Below are positions 1 through 6,580 of a DNA stretch of 10,316 nt, one piece after another. The notes beneath the pieces are model-generated. The model ran no database searches. It worked only from the letters and a program-made list of their open reading frames with translations, and had not been told where the DNA came from. Both the position numbers and the translations under genes were made by a program. This stretch comes from JAUVIB01 sp964424545 (lineage in GTDB: Bacteria; Calditrichota; Calditrichia; Calditrichales; Calditrichaceae): assembly GCA_964424545.1 (NCBI GenBank), contig CAYRJN010000139.1, forward strand, positions 1-10,316. The letters run 5' to 3'. Every line of letters begins with the position of its first letter. Position 1 is the stretch's first letter.

Positions 1-275
1 GGGGATTGGAAACCGAGTTAAAGTATTTGTATAAATTCAAAGATCAGGCGCGATTCGGAGAAAAGGTTTCGGAAAAGGAATTATGTTCGGTATATGTGGG
101 AAAAACCAACGATACGCCGCAAATTAATCCCAATGAAATTTCCGATTGGCGTTATATTTCCGTTGACGAATTAACGAAAGAATTAACCGAACATCCGGAA
201 AAATATACGCCATGGTTTAAAATGGAATGGAAAACAATCAGCGACAAATATTTGGATGTTATAGAAGCTTTGTAA
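1..275 (+). CDS. idi: Isopentenyl-diphosphate delta-isomerase type 1, C-terminal part (5' end outside window)
   Basis: The enzyme interconverts IPP and DMAPP in the cytoplasm, supplying isoprenoid synthesis. Only the last 90 or so residues are present. The reading frame is open to the left edge (codon phase from base 3), and the TTG at 6 is an internal codon, not a start. Recognisable type 1 IDI (Nudix-fold) features are the E-x-E in SEKELCSVY, corresponding to the metal-binding Glu114/Glu116 of the E. coli enzyme, then NPNEISDWRYIS and the terminal TPWFKMEW block with its conserved Trp. The catalytic Cys, the metal-binding His residues and most of the Nudix-like helix lie upstream of the window and cannot be checked. 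It sits 26 nt upstream of nagB on the same strand, so the two probably share a transcript. Family assignment is confident. Confidence 0.93.
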   Translation, partial: GLETELKYLYKFKDQARFGEKVSEKELCSVYVGKTNDTPQINPNEISDWRYISVDELTKELTEHPEKYTPWFKMEWKTISDKYLDVIEAL

Positions 276-301
276 GCGTAATAAATATGAAAGGATAAAC
301 G

Positions 302-1111
302 ATGCGAATACTTATACATGAAAATGCCGAAAGAATGAGTAAATGGGTTGCTCATTACATTGCTCATCACATAAACGAAGCGCAACCCACAGCGGATAAA
401 CCCTATATTTTGGGACTGCCGACCGGTTCTTCTCCCATCGGAACTTATAAGGAACTGGTTAAACTGTATAAAAACGGTAAAGTGTCTTTCAAAAACGTGG
501 TTACTTTTAATATGGATGAATATGTCGGTATTCCCGAAAATCATCCTCAAAGTTATCATTATTTTATGTGGGACAACCTGTTTAGTCATGTGGATATTCC
601 GAAAGAAAATGTTAATATTCTAAATGGAAACGCCGATAATTTGCAAAAAGAGTGCGAAATGTACGAGGAAAAAATAAAAAGTTACGGCGGTATCAATCTT
701 TTTCTCGGTGGGATAGGTCCGGACGGCCATATTGCCTTTAACGAACCGGGTTCGTCTCTTTCTTCCCGTACGCGCATCAAAACGCTGACTTATGATACGA
801 TTGTCGCCAATGCCCGCTTCTTCAATAACGACGTTAATAAAGTGCCGAAAACCGCTTTAACGGTGGGCGTTGGAACGGTGATGGATGCCGAAGAAGTCGT
901 TATTCTTATCAGCGGTTATAATAAAGCGCGCGCCGCCCAAAAGGTAATCGAAGACGGAGTAAATCACATGTGGACGGTTTCCATGTTGCAATTGCATCCC
1001 AAAGGAATGATCGCATGCGACGACGAAGCGACGATGGAATTAAAAGTAGGAACGGTAAAATATTTTAAAGATATAGAAAAAGAGGCATTGGCCTCTCTTC
1101 CGCGGGTTTAA
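302..1111 (+). CDS. nagB: Glucosamine-6-phosphate deaminase
   Basis: NagB converts glucosamine-6-phosphate to fructose-6-phosphate plus ammonia, the step that feeds amino sugars into glycolysis; it is cytosolic and hexameric in E. coli. The product is 269 aa (E. coli 266) and aligns without offset through the core. The catalytic residues Asp72 (in NMDEYVGI), Asp141, His143 and Glu148 (in GPDGHIAFNEPG) are all present at E. coli numbering. The residues forming the GlcNAc-6-phosphate allosteric site in E. coli are also kept (Ser151, Ser152, Arg158, Lys160, Tyr254), so allosteric activation by GlcNAc-6-P is plausible by inference. The phosphate loop LGLPTGSSP is at 37-45. The start is supported by AAGGA at 291-295, six nt before the ATG. 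It lies 26 nt behind idi and is followed by a stem-loop terminator. No nagA, nagE or nagC is in the window. Confidence 0.98.
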   Translation: MRILIHENAERMSKWVAHYIAHHINEAQPTADKPYILGLPTGSSPIGTYKELVKLYKNGKVSFKNVVTFNMDEYVGIPENHPQSYHYFMWDNLFSHVDIPKENVNILNGNADNLQKECEMYEEKIKSYGGINLFLGGIGPDGHIAFNEPGSSLSSRTRIKTLTYDTIVANARFFNNDVNKVPKTALTVGVGTVMDAEEVVILISGYNKARAAQKVIEDGVNHMWTVSMLQLHPKGMIACDDEATMELKVGTVKYFKDIEKEALASLPRV

Positions 1112-1118
1112 GTAAAAG

Positions 1119-1155
1119 AACGCTCCGCATCTTTATTGATATGGAGCGTTTTTTT
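1119..1155. terminator. Bidirectional rho-independent terminator between nagB and the sulfatase gene
   Basis: AACGCTCC (1119-1126) pairs perfectly with GGAGCGTT (1143-1150). The stem can extend to 1130/1139 with one mismatch and a G-T pair, leaving an 8-nt loop. Seven T follow on the + strand (1149-1155), eight nt after the nagB stop, giving a standard terminator for idi-nagB. Read on the minus strand the same stem is followed by a shorter T-rich tail (CTTTTAC), and it lies about 35 nt past the stop of the convergent sulfatase gene, so it can plausibly serve both genes. Confidence 0.88.
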
Positions 1156-1184
1156 GTTTTCCTATTTGATATTTGAATATTGGC

Positions 1185-2765
1185 TTATTTTGTAAAATCA
1201 ATCTGTTCCCATTTAAAATTAACGGCGTCGTTCGCCTGGGGCGCGCCGGGCGTGCTGCGTCCTTCCGTAATATATTTTTCTAACAGAGATTTCAGTTCGG
1301 CGATCTTATCGGGGTTCTCCGCTTGCAGATTATTGCTTTCGCGCGGATCAAGCCGCAAATTGTATAGCTGTACTTTAGGCAGCGAGGAAATTATTTTGTC
1401 GTGGGGACGAGGATAACTCCAGCCGCCGGAACCCGGACACATAATTAATTTATAGTCGCCTTTACGAATCGCAAAACTACCGTTTATAGAGGAATGTATG
1501 GTGGCTTCGCGAAAGGACCTGCCCAATACCCTTCGTTTAAATAAAGGCAGCAGGCTGTAGCTGTCTTCTCCTTCGTTATCCGATAAATGATAACCTGATA
1601 TTTCCGCGCAGGTGGCAAACAAATCGGTTGTGCAGATGGTTTCGTCGGAAACGCTACCGCGCATAATTACCTTAGGCCATTTAGCGATAAAAGGCACGCG
1701 ATGACCGCCTTCGTAAATATCGGCTTTATAACCGCGATAAATATAACTTGGGTTATGTCCTTTCTCTTTTAGCAATTCAAAATCCGCTTGGGGAGAGCAG
1801 CCGTTATCGCTTGTAAAAATAACCAGCGTATTATCTTCTATCCCAGCTGCCGTAACGGCGGCAAGCAGTTTGCCCACATAATAATCAACCATCATCACAA
1901 AATCGCCATAGGGATTTAAGCCGCTTTTGCCTTGCCATTGAGCCGTGGGTAAGATAGGCGTGTGCGGAGATGGCAGCGCGAGATAGAGAAAAAACGGTTG
2001 TCCTCTATTGGCGCTCTCCTTAATATAGCTAATGGCATTGTCAAAGAATTTAGGCGTGACTTCAATATGATGAAAATCAGCGCCTGTCGGTCCTTTACGC
2101 CACCATGAATATTTTTCCTTACTGCCCGTAACGGTAGCGGGAGGCGATGTTACTCTTCTGTTTATAACATAAACATAAGGCGGCATATCAAGAGAAGCGG
2201 GGATAGCGCAGCTATAATCGAATCCCAAGTCATTTGGCGTATGAGCGATTGGTTTTCCATAATCTATATCATCCATTTTAATAGGAAATGTATTGCCGGT
2301 AGAAGTATGGATGTTATCTTTCAGACCCCAGCTCCAGCCGAGATGCCATTTCCCGATAAAACCCGTGTTGTATCCCTCTTTTTTCAGCAGGGAAGCGACG
2401 GTTGTTCTGCTTTCGGGAATTAAAGCTGTGGAGACGCCGTTTAATACGCCGCTTTTAAGACGACTGCGCCAGTTATAGCGCCCTGTGAGAAGACCGTAGC
2501 GCGTAGGCGTACAAACGGAAGAAGATGTATGAGCGTCGGTGAACATCATACCTTCCTCGGAAAGCGTATTAAGATTTGGAGTGTTGATTTTACATTGCGG
2601 GTTAAATGTTTCAATGTCGCCGTAACCCATGTCGTCTGCGAGAATAAAAATAATATTCGGCTTCTGTTGCTGCTTTGTGCGCTGAGAGCAGTTTGTAATG
2701 CCCCATAGCGCGCTTAGGAGCAGGGTTGCTATTAATATTTTCATTTTTTCATCGATTTTTACCAT
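1185..2765 (-). CDS. Exported Cys-type sulfatase (arylsulfatase-like, formylglycine-dependent)
   Basis: A 526-aa alkaline-phosphatase-superfamily sulfatase that hydrolyses sulfate esters; the substrate is unknown. The formylglycine signature is C85-T-P-T-R89 followed by YGLLTGR, so Cys85 is the residue expected to be oxidised by FGE or anSME. Other active-site positions, by analogy with human arylsulfatase A, are Asp44/Asp45 (LADDMGYGD), Lys139 and His141 (GKWHLG), His268 (PSPHTP), Asp320/Asn321 (TSDNG) and Lys347 in GYKADIYEGG. Length and the C-terminal sulfatase subdomain look complete. The N-terminus is a signal peptide (hydrophobic core ILIATLLLSALWGI) ending at I-T-N-C26, a possible lipobox, although Asn at -1 is atypical; it may be a lipoprotein or simply secreted. 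The start at ATG 2765 is preferred because AGGA lies 7 nt upstream; a TTG at 2768 and an ATG at 2744 are alternatives. It is convergent with nagB. A role on sulfated polysaccharide is inference only. Confidence 0.95.
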   Translation of the reverse strand: MVKIDEKMKILIATLLLSALWGITNCSQRTKQQQKPNIIFILADDMGYGDIETFNPQCKINTPNLNTLSEEGMMFTDAHTSSSVCTPTRYGLLTGRYNWRSRLKSGVLNGVSTALIPESRTTVASLLKKEGYNTGFIGKWHLGWSWGLKDNIHTSTGNTFPIKMDDIDYGKPIAHTPNDLGFDYSCAIPASLDMPPYVYVINRRVTSPPATVTGSKEKYSWWRKGPTGADFHHIEVTPKFFDNAISYIKESANRGQPFFLYLALPSPHTPILPTAQWQGKSGLNPYGDFVMMVDYYVGKLLAAVTAAGIEDNTLVIFTSDNGCSPQADFELLKEKGHNPSYIYRGYKADIYEGGHRVPFIAKWPKVIMRGSVSDETICTTDLFATCAEISGYHLSDNEGEDSYSLLPLFKRRVLGRSFREATIHSSINGSFAIRKGDYKLIMCPGSGGWSYPRPHDKIISSLPKVQLYNLRLDPRESNNLQAENPDKIAELKSLLEKYITEGRSTPGAPQANDAVNFKWEQIDFTK

Positions 2766-2772
2766 CAAATAA

Positions 2773-2776
2773 TCCT
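2773..2776 (-). promoter_or_regulatory. Ribosome binding site fixing the sulfatase start
   Basis: On the minus strand TAGGAT (core AGGA) stands 7 nt before the ATG at 2765. This favours that codon over the in-frame TTG one codon upstream and the ATG at 2744, which has no comparable site. Confidence 0.6.
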
Positions 2777-2888
2777 ATATTTTTACGGTTAACGTGAAGA
2801 CCGGATCCCAATAAGCAAGTATATCTGCCGATTATAAAAATATCTCTGTGTCATTCACAGCGGCAATCGCAACATTCATTATTTGATA

Positions 2889-2903
2889 CGGGGTTTTTCC
2901 CCG
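2889..2903. repeat. Short GC-rich hairpin between the TIGR03545 gene and the sulfatase gene
   Basis: CGGGG TTTTT CCCCG is a perfect 5-bp stem with a 5-nt loop in an otherwise AT-rich spacer (2766-2964). It lies about 60 nt past the stop of the TIGR03545 gene on the minus strand and about 125 nt before the sulfatase start. No T-run follows on either strand, so it is not a canonical intrinsic terminator; it might stabilise an mRNA end or be incidental. I see no convincing promoter or small gene in the rest of this 199-nt spacer, though a promoter for the sulfatase must lie here if it is transcribed separately. Confidence 0.4.
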
Positions 2904-2964
2904 AATATTCAAAAATTACTGTAAAAACGGATTATAAGAGTTACGGCCATATGTAAAAATAGGG

Positions 2965-4803
2965 TTAAAAAAGTCCTTTTAATTTATCTTTAACTTTATC
3001 CTGTAACTTGGATTTTTCCTTATTGATGCGGTCTTCCACTTCTTTTTTCTTCTTGTCGGCTTTGGCTTTCTCTTTATCAAGCATGGCTTGATATTTGGCC
3101 AGTTCGACATTAAGTTTATCTTCGTATTGTTTAACTAGTTTTTCCAATTCCGCTTTTCTGTCGCTAACTTCCTTATCAATACGTTCGCTGATTTGTTTCT
3201 TGGTTTTTTCAATTTCTTTATCGACGCTTTTTTTCAAATTTTCCACAATAATCTTATCGAGATTAGATTTAATGGAAACCTTGATATTGTTCTTTTCTCC
3301 CGACAATTTAGCGGAAAAGTAAAAAGTTTTAACGTCTTTTATGGCGTCGCGGATAAGTTGCTTGATTTTATTTTGTGTATGTTGCTGTGAAAAATCAAAT
3401 GAAATATTACGCGCCGTAAATTTAATTATGCCTTCAATATGATCGCCGGGTAAATCTATTTTGGCTTGTACGTCGCCCACCCCTTTACCCAGTTTGGTCG
3501 GGAAAAGATTTGATGCTGAAAGCCGGGTGTCGGCGAGCGAAAAACCTGCATATTTCAGATCCATAGTTTCATGTGGTTGATCTTCAAGATAATTTAACTT
3601 TCCGTTTAATGATGCCTTAATGCCGCCTTTAGGGTTTCCGCCTTTGAAATCGAAGGTAGTCGGTTTGTTGATAAAACGCTGGTCAGACACGATATTATCA
3701 ATTGTTCCGGCAAGTTTTAGCCCTTCGTTAGTGACGCCGGAGATATCCGTACGTTTAATCCAAAAATCCGGGCGGGCGTTTTTGCTGTAAAAATAGATAT
3801 CCTGACCTTTAAGCCGCGGCGGTTCTGTTTTTTCCGGTTTATCGGATTTGATTTTGGATGAATATTCCCGCGCTTTATTGAAATAGTATAAATATTGATT
3901 TAATTTATTCATCAAGCTTTCGCCGAAAAGAAGTTTGGCAATATTTTTAACGCTCAAGTCGGGAATTTTGGCCATACTGTAAGCGCGTTGATAGTCTTCG
4001 GCAATCCAGTCGTCAACCAGTAATAGCTGCTCTTTGGCTGTTTTTATATCTGTCGTCAGGTCTTTTTTTGCCTCGGAAACATCATTATATGATTTTTCTA
4101 TTTTATTTTTAATAGTATTTATATTTGAGATGGTTTCTTGAAGTTGAGAAACGCTTTTTATGTTTTTTATATTGATCTTTTTAATTCGTTGCTCCACATC
4201 TTTGGCGTCTTTTTCAATGCTCATTTCCTTGAGTCGTGCGTTCCATGAAGCATATTGGTCATTCAGTCGTGTTTTTAAGGAATCGATCTTTTTAACCGAG
4301 CGGATATCCAATATTTTCAAAATACTGTCTGTGTTGACATTGCTTTTCAGGCTGTTTAAGTTTGTGGAAATATCTTGCGAGATTTTATTGGAAACCTCTT
4401 TGGTCTTTTTGCCTATAAAACTTTCTTCTTCTTTTTGCTCTTCCTCCGGCAGAGCGCCGTCCGTTTCACGATCGGTAAAAGTTCTAAAGCCGGCGATGCG
4501 AAAATCTTCGATGATTACTTTTTTAGAAAGCAACGGCCAAAACTCCAAATTAAATTCGCTTTTTCCCGTTTCAAACATGTTTTTCATGGTATGTTGGGGA
4601 TGAGTTACTTGTAAACGAGACCACGATATCATCATCTGCGAGAGTGAAATGTTCAAATTGTCAATTTCCACTTTCGCTCCGATAATCGAACTGCCCAGGT
4701 CTTCCAATTTTTTCTCTACCCACTTATCGGTTAAAAACATGCTTAACGCAATGAAAAGTCCGGTGATGACGGCGAGTGTAATTACGCCTTTCCAACGTAT
4801 CAT
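2965..4803 (-). CDS. TIGR03545 family protein: membrane-anchored AsmA-like protein with coiled coils
   Basis: A 612-aa protein I recognise as the conserved TIGR03545 family, which to my knowledge has no assigned function and usually lies beside TIGR03546, as here. Visible architecture: one N-terminal membrane anchor (about 7-25); an AsmA/TamB-like N-terminal segment (about 36-115) with the typical order GAKVEIDNLNISLS, LQVTHPQHTMKNMFETG, LEFWPLLSKKVIIEDFRI; a long charged, largely helical stretch (about 120-330); a beta-rich block (about 333-515) opening with ARPDFWIKRTDISG and repeating G-K-L/A-x-L strands; and a Lys/Glu-rich coiled coil (about 520-610). The bulk is probably periplasmic. The ATG follows the stop of the upstream gene with no intervening base, and GGGAG lies 5 nt before it, so translation is probably coupled. 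AsmA-like folds form lipid-carrying grooves in other proteins; extending this to TIGR03545 is inference. Confidence 0.9.
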   Translation of the reverse strand: MIRWKGVITLAVITGLFIALSMFLTDKWVEKKLEDLGSSIIGAKVEIDNLNISLSQMMISWSRLQVTHPQHTMKNMFETGKSEFNLEFWPLLSKKVIIEDFRIAGFRTFTDRETDGALPEEEQKEEESFIGKKTKEVSNKISQDISTNLNSLKSNVNTDSILKILDIRSVKKIDSLKTRLNDQYASWNARLKEMSIEKDAKDVEQRIKKINIKNIKSVSQLQETISNINTIKNKIEKSYNDVSEAKKDLTTDIKTAKEQLLLVDDWIAEDYQRAYSMAKIPDLSVKNIAKLLFGESLMNKLNQYLYYFNKAREYSSKIKSDKPEKTEPPRLKGQDIYFYSKNARPDFWIKRTDISGVTNEGLKLAGTIDNIVSDQRFINKPTTFDFKGGNPKGGIKASLNGKLNYLEDQPHETMDLKYAGFSLADTRLSASNLFPTKLGKGVGDVQAKIDLPGDHIEGIIKFTARNISFDFSQQHTQNKIKQLIRDAIKDVKTFYFSAKLSGEKNNIKVSIKSNLDKIIVENLKKSVDKEIEKTKKQISERIDKEVSDRKAELEKLVKQYEDKLNVELAKYQAMLDKEKAKADKKKKEVEDRINKEKSKLQDKVKDKLKGLF

Positions 4804-5328
4804 TTATTCTCCCAATCTTTTAACTTTTTCATAAATATTATATAATTTGCCGGCTTTAACCGCTTTAACGATTTTTAATTTTTGAAATTTCTCATACAAG
4901 TGCGTTCGGTAGGCGATTACAAAATATTTTACGGCAAAATAAAGGGGTATAAATATAATTAAAGCGCTTATAAAACTGCCCATAACCACGGTATTGTTAT
5001 AATGGCTTAAAGCGATAATGGGGAAGTTATACAATGTTGTCCATAAGCCGTGTAATGATTCCACGTCAACCAAAAGATAATATCCGAAACTGTGGAATAG
5101 CGGGTCAAATAGGTAAGCCAAACCGCTGAACAGAGCCCAAGCAAAAAGGGATGCGCCTAAATTGACACGCAAAATAATAATCAGAAAAATTAAAACAATA
5201 TTGTGTAATGTCCAGAAAGGGGTTAATCCGATTATCATCCCCATGGCAAAACCAAACGCAATCTGGTTTGGCGATTCCTCCGAACTTAAAATTTTAATAA
5301 TCTTCGCGATTAAATGCAGCGGCGTCAT
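4804..5328 (-). CDS. TIGR03546 family inner-membrane protein (DUF2062-like)
   Basis: A 174-aa integral membrane protein, first gene of the two-gene operon with the TIGR03545 gene. It opens with a short amphipathic segment, then the family block SPNQIAFGFAMGMIIGLTP (19-37), which resembles the SP-x-x-IA-x-G-x-A-x-G motif of DUF2062 proteins. Hydrophobic spans are at about 22-38, 43-58, 60-74 and 115-138, with DPLFHSFGYYLL (75-86) and HYNNTVVMGS (109-118) as further conserved-looking blocks, and a basic cytoplasmic-looking tail (141-174). The start at ATG 5328 is supported by GGAG 8 nt upstream. Its TAA stop abuts the ATG of the next gene, so stoichiometric co-expression and a complex are likely. 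The function is unknown; a membrane partner or gate for the AsmA-like protein is a reasonable hypothesis, not a demonstrated role. Confidence 0.9.
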   Translation of the reverse strand: MTPLHLIAKIIKILSSEESPNQIAFGFAMGMIIGLTPFWTLHNIVLIFLIIILRVNLGASLFAWALFSGLAYLFDPLFHSFGYYLLVDVESLHGLWTTLYNFPIIALSHYNNTVVMGSFISALIIFIPLYFAVKYFVIAYRTHLYEKFQKLKIVKAVKAGKLYNIYEKVKRLGE

Positions 5329-5418
5329 AAATAGTACTCCGAAATTTATTTTTAAATTTTAATTATGGGAAACGGGTGTAAAATAATTAATAGAAATGGA
5401 AAATCAAAGTTTTTATAT

Positions 5419-5453
5419 AAAAAAAACGTCGGTTTATTATAACCGACGTTTTT
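5419..5453 (-). terminator. Strong rho-independent terminator after the FMN-binding gene
   Basis: A perfect stem pairs 5422-5434 with 5441-5453 (core ACGTCGGTT / AACCGACGT) around a 6-nt loop. Read on the minus strand it is followed by eight T (complement of A 5419-5426), and it lies 28 nt past the stop of the FMN-binding gene. It therefore separates that gene from the TIGR03546-TIGR03545 operon downstream on the same strand, which needs its own promoter between about 5341 and 5420. The + side also has five T, but no + gene ends here. Confidence 0.9.
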
Positions 5454-5480
5454 GACTAAAAAAATATAATGGTTTTATTG

Positions 5481-6161
5481 TTACTTGGCTGCTTTTTCCA
5501 GAGCTTTGGCAACGGCAAGCTGGATAGCGTTCGAAGCCATCGTAGCTTTGGTTACTCCGTCTACATCTACGGATTGCTTCGCTTTAATTTCATTCGGGAT
5601 CTTATTCTTAGCTTCGGTAACGCTTTTACCGTACTTTTTATGATCTATACTTTGCTCATATTTGGTGATTTTTATATCTTTTATACTATTGGCATCAACG
5701 GTTACCGCAACTTCTATCACTCCCGAATGGTCGCCGTGTTTTTTACCCATAGCCGTGCCTTTATAGGTACCGGGTTTGTAGGTTTTTGTTGACGCTTTAG
5801 CCAATGCGCGGGCGACGGCAAGTTCCAGAGCAACCGACGAAAAAGTAGCGCCGCTGACTACATCAACATCCAACGATTGTTTGCTTTTAATTTTGCCGGG
5901 GATGTTATCTTTTACCGCCGTAACGCTTTTGCCGTATTTTTTATGCTCAATGCTCTGTTCGTACTTTAAAACTTTAATATTTTTAATACTGTTTGCATCG
6001 ACGGTTACTTCAACTTCGATAATTCCGCTATGTTTCTTATGTTTCTTGCCGTAAGCCGAACCTTTATAAACACCCGGCTTATACTTTCCTGCAAAACTTT
6101 GTGATACAAGGAAAAAGAATAACAAAAGCATGGTTATCAATAAATTTTGTTTCTTTAACAT
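5481..6161 (-). CDS. Secreted tandem FMN-binding domain protein
   Basis: A 226-aa exported protein with a signal peptide (about 1-24; basic MLKKQ, hydrophobic core, cleavage expected after SQSFA) and two consecutive FMN-binding domains (Pfam FMN_bind type, as in NqrC/RnfG) at about 27-123 and 128-226. The copies are very alike, offset by 101 residues: each begins YKPGxYKG, has VTVDANSIK and KYEQS, then HKKYGKSVT and QSxDVD. Such domains carry FMN covalently attached to Thr by ApbE. Domain 1 has a textbook motif D100-V-V-S-G-A-T106-F-S; domain 2 reads D201-G-V-T-K-A-T207-M-A, with Gly replaced by Lys and the last Ser/Thr by Ala. The start at 6161 is chosen because AAAGGAGG lies 6 nt upstream and the signal peptide begins there; the frame extends further upstream without support. 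The role is inferred to be extracytoplasmic electron transfer. No ApbE or redox partner is in the window. Confidence 0.92.
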   Translation of the reverse strand: MLKKQNLLITMLLLFFFLVSQSFAGKYKPGVYKGSAYGKKHKKHSGIIEVEVTVDANSIKNIKVLKYEQSIEHKKYGKSVTAVKDNIPGKIKSKQSLDVDVVSGATFSSVALELAVARALAKASTKTYKPGTYKGTAMGKKHGDHSGVIEVAVTVDANSIKDIKITKYEQSIDHKKYGKSVTEAKNKIPNEIKAKQSVDVDGVTKATMASNAIQLAVAKALEKAAK

Positions 6162-6167
6162 TTCCAG

Positions 6168-6175
6168 CCTCCTTT
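6168..6175 (-). promoter_or_regulatory. Ribosome binding site fixing the start of the FMN-binding gene
   Basis: AAAGGAGG on the minus strand, 6 nt before the ATG at 6161. It is a near-perfect anti-16S match and excludes the 43-residue in-frame N-terminal extension that starts at 6290. Confidence 0.85.
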
Positions 6176-6457
6176 GTTGATGAATATGACAATAAATTAA
6201 AAAATACTTTAACCAGCTTCCCCCCATGTCCCACCTTGTGAAAAAACGAATAATAGAAAAATTTAACCGATTTAGAAAAAATGTTTCCATTTATGTAATG
6301 ATATACAACACTCGGTTAATAATATACGCATTAATTATCTAAAAAAACAAGAAAAAAATAAAATATTCACAAAAAAATTTACATTTATTTTGATGCAATG
6401 AGGTTTCAAAAACCAACCTATTTCAGACATCTTCAGTATTATTTCTGTGTATTTCCA

Positions 6458-6580
6458 TTTTTGTCATTTCAATCCCGCATAGGCGGGAGAGAAATCTTAA
6501 AAGCAAAACTAAGAGAGAATCGTCTGCTTTAAGGGAATACTAAAGTTTAAGATTTCTCCACTACATTGCAATGAAAAACA
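6458..6580. repeat. Imperfect long inverted repeat, MITE/REP-like element
   Basis: The arms GAGAAATCTTAAA (6489-6501) and TTTAAGATTTCTC (6546-6558) are perfect 13-bp complements. Further out, TTTTGTCATTTCAAT on the left resembles the complement of ATTGCAATGAAAAAC (6565-6579) on the right, so the whole block folds back over about 120 nt. The left arm holds an internal hairpin TCCCGC-ATAG-GCGGGA (6473-6488), and the right arm the palindrome CATTGCAATG (6564-6573). Inside, CTTAAAAGC (6496-6504) nearly complements GCTTTAAG (6526-6533). No ORF lies inside. The layout resembles dispersed intergenic repeats seen in many Bacteroidota/FCB genomes; that it is multicopy here is inferred, not seen. Confidence 0.6.

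Noticed and set aside
152..589. Open frame on the minus strand over idi/nagB
   Set aside because: It lies opposite two confidently identified genes, has no family resemblance and spans their junction; it is a shadow frame.
1185..2765. Recent horizontal transfer of the sulfatase gene judged by base composition
   Set aside because: Hand counts of several 60-nt lines gave roughly 45-60% GC, but samples from nagB and the regulator gene are also around 35-53%. The contrast is mainly with the Lys-rich TIGR03545 gene, so composition gives no real evidence.
2889..2903. Intrinsic terminator for the TIGR03545 gene
   Set aside because: The hairpin is real but no T-run follows on the minus strand, so it is recorded only as a hairpin.
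4160..4603. Open frame on the + strand inside the TIGR03545 gene
   Set aside because: The Ser/Leu/Phe-rich product is the antisense reading of Lys/Glu-rich coiled-coil codons, not a protein.
6162..6290. N-terminal extension of the FMN-binding protein by 43 residues
   Set aside because: A strong AAAGGAGG site and a clean signal peptide start at 6161; the extension has no ribosome binding site and would bury the signal peptide.
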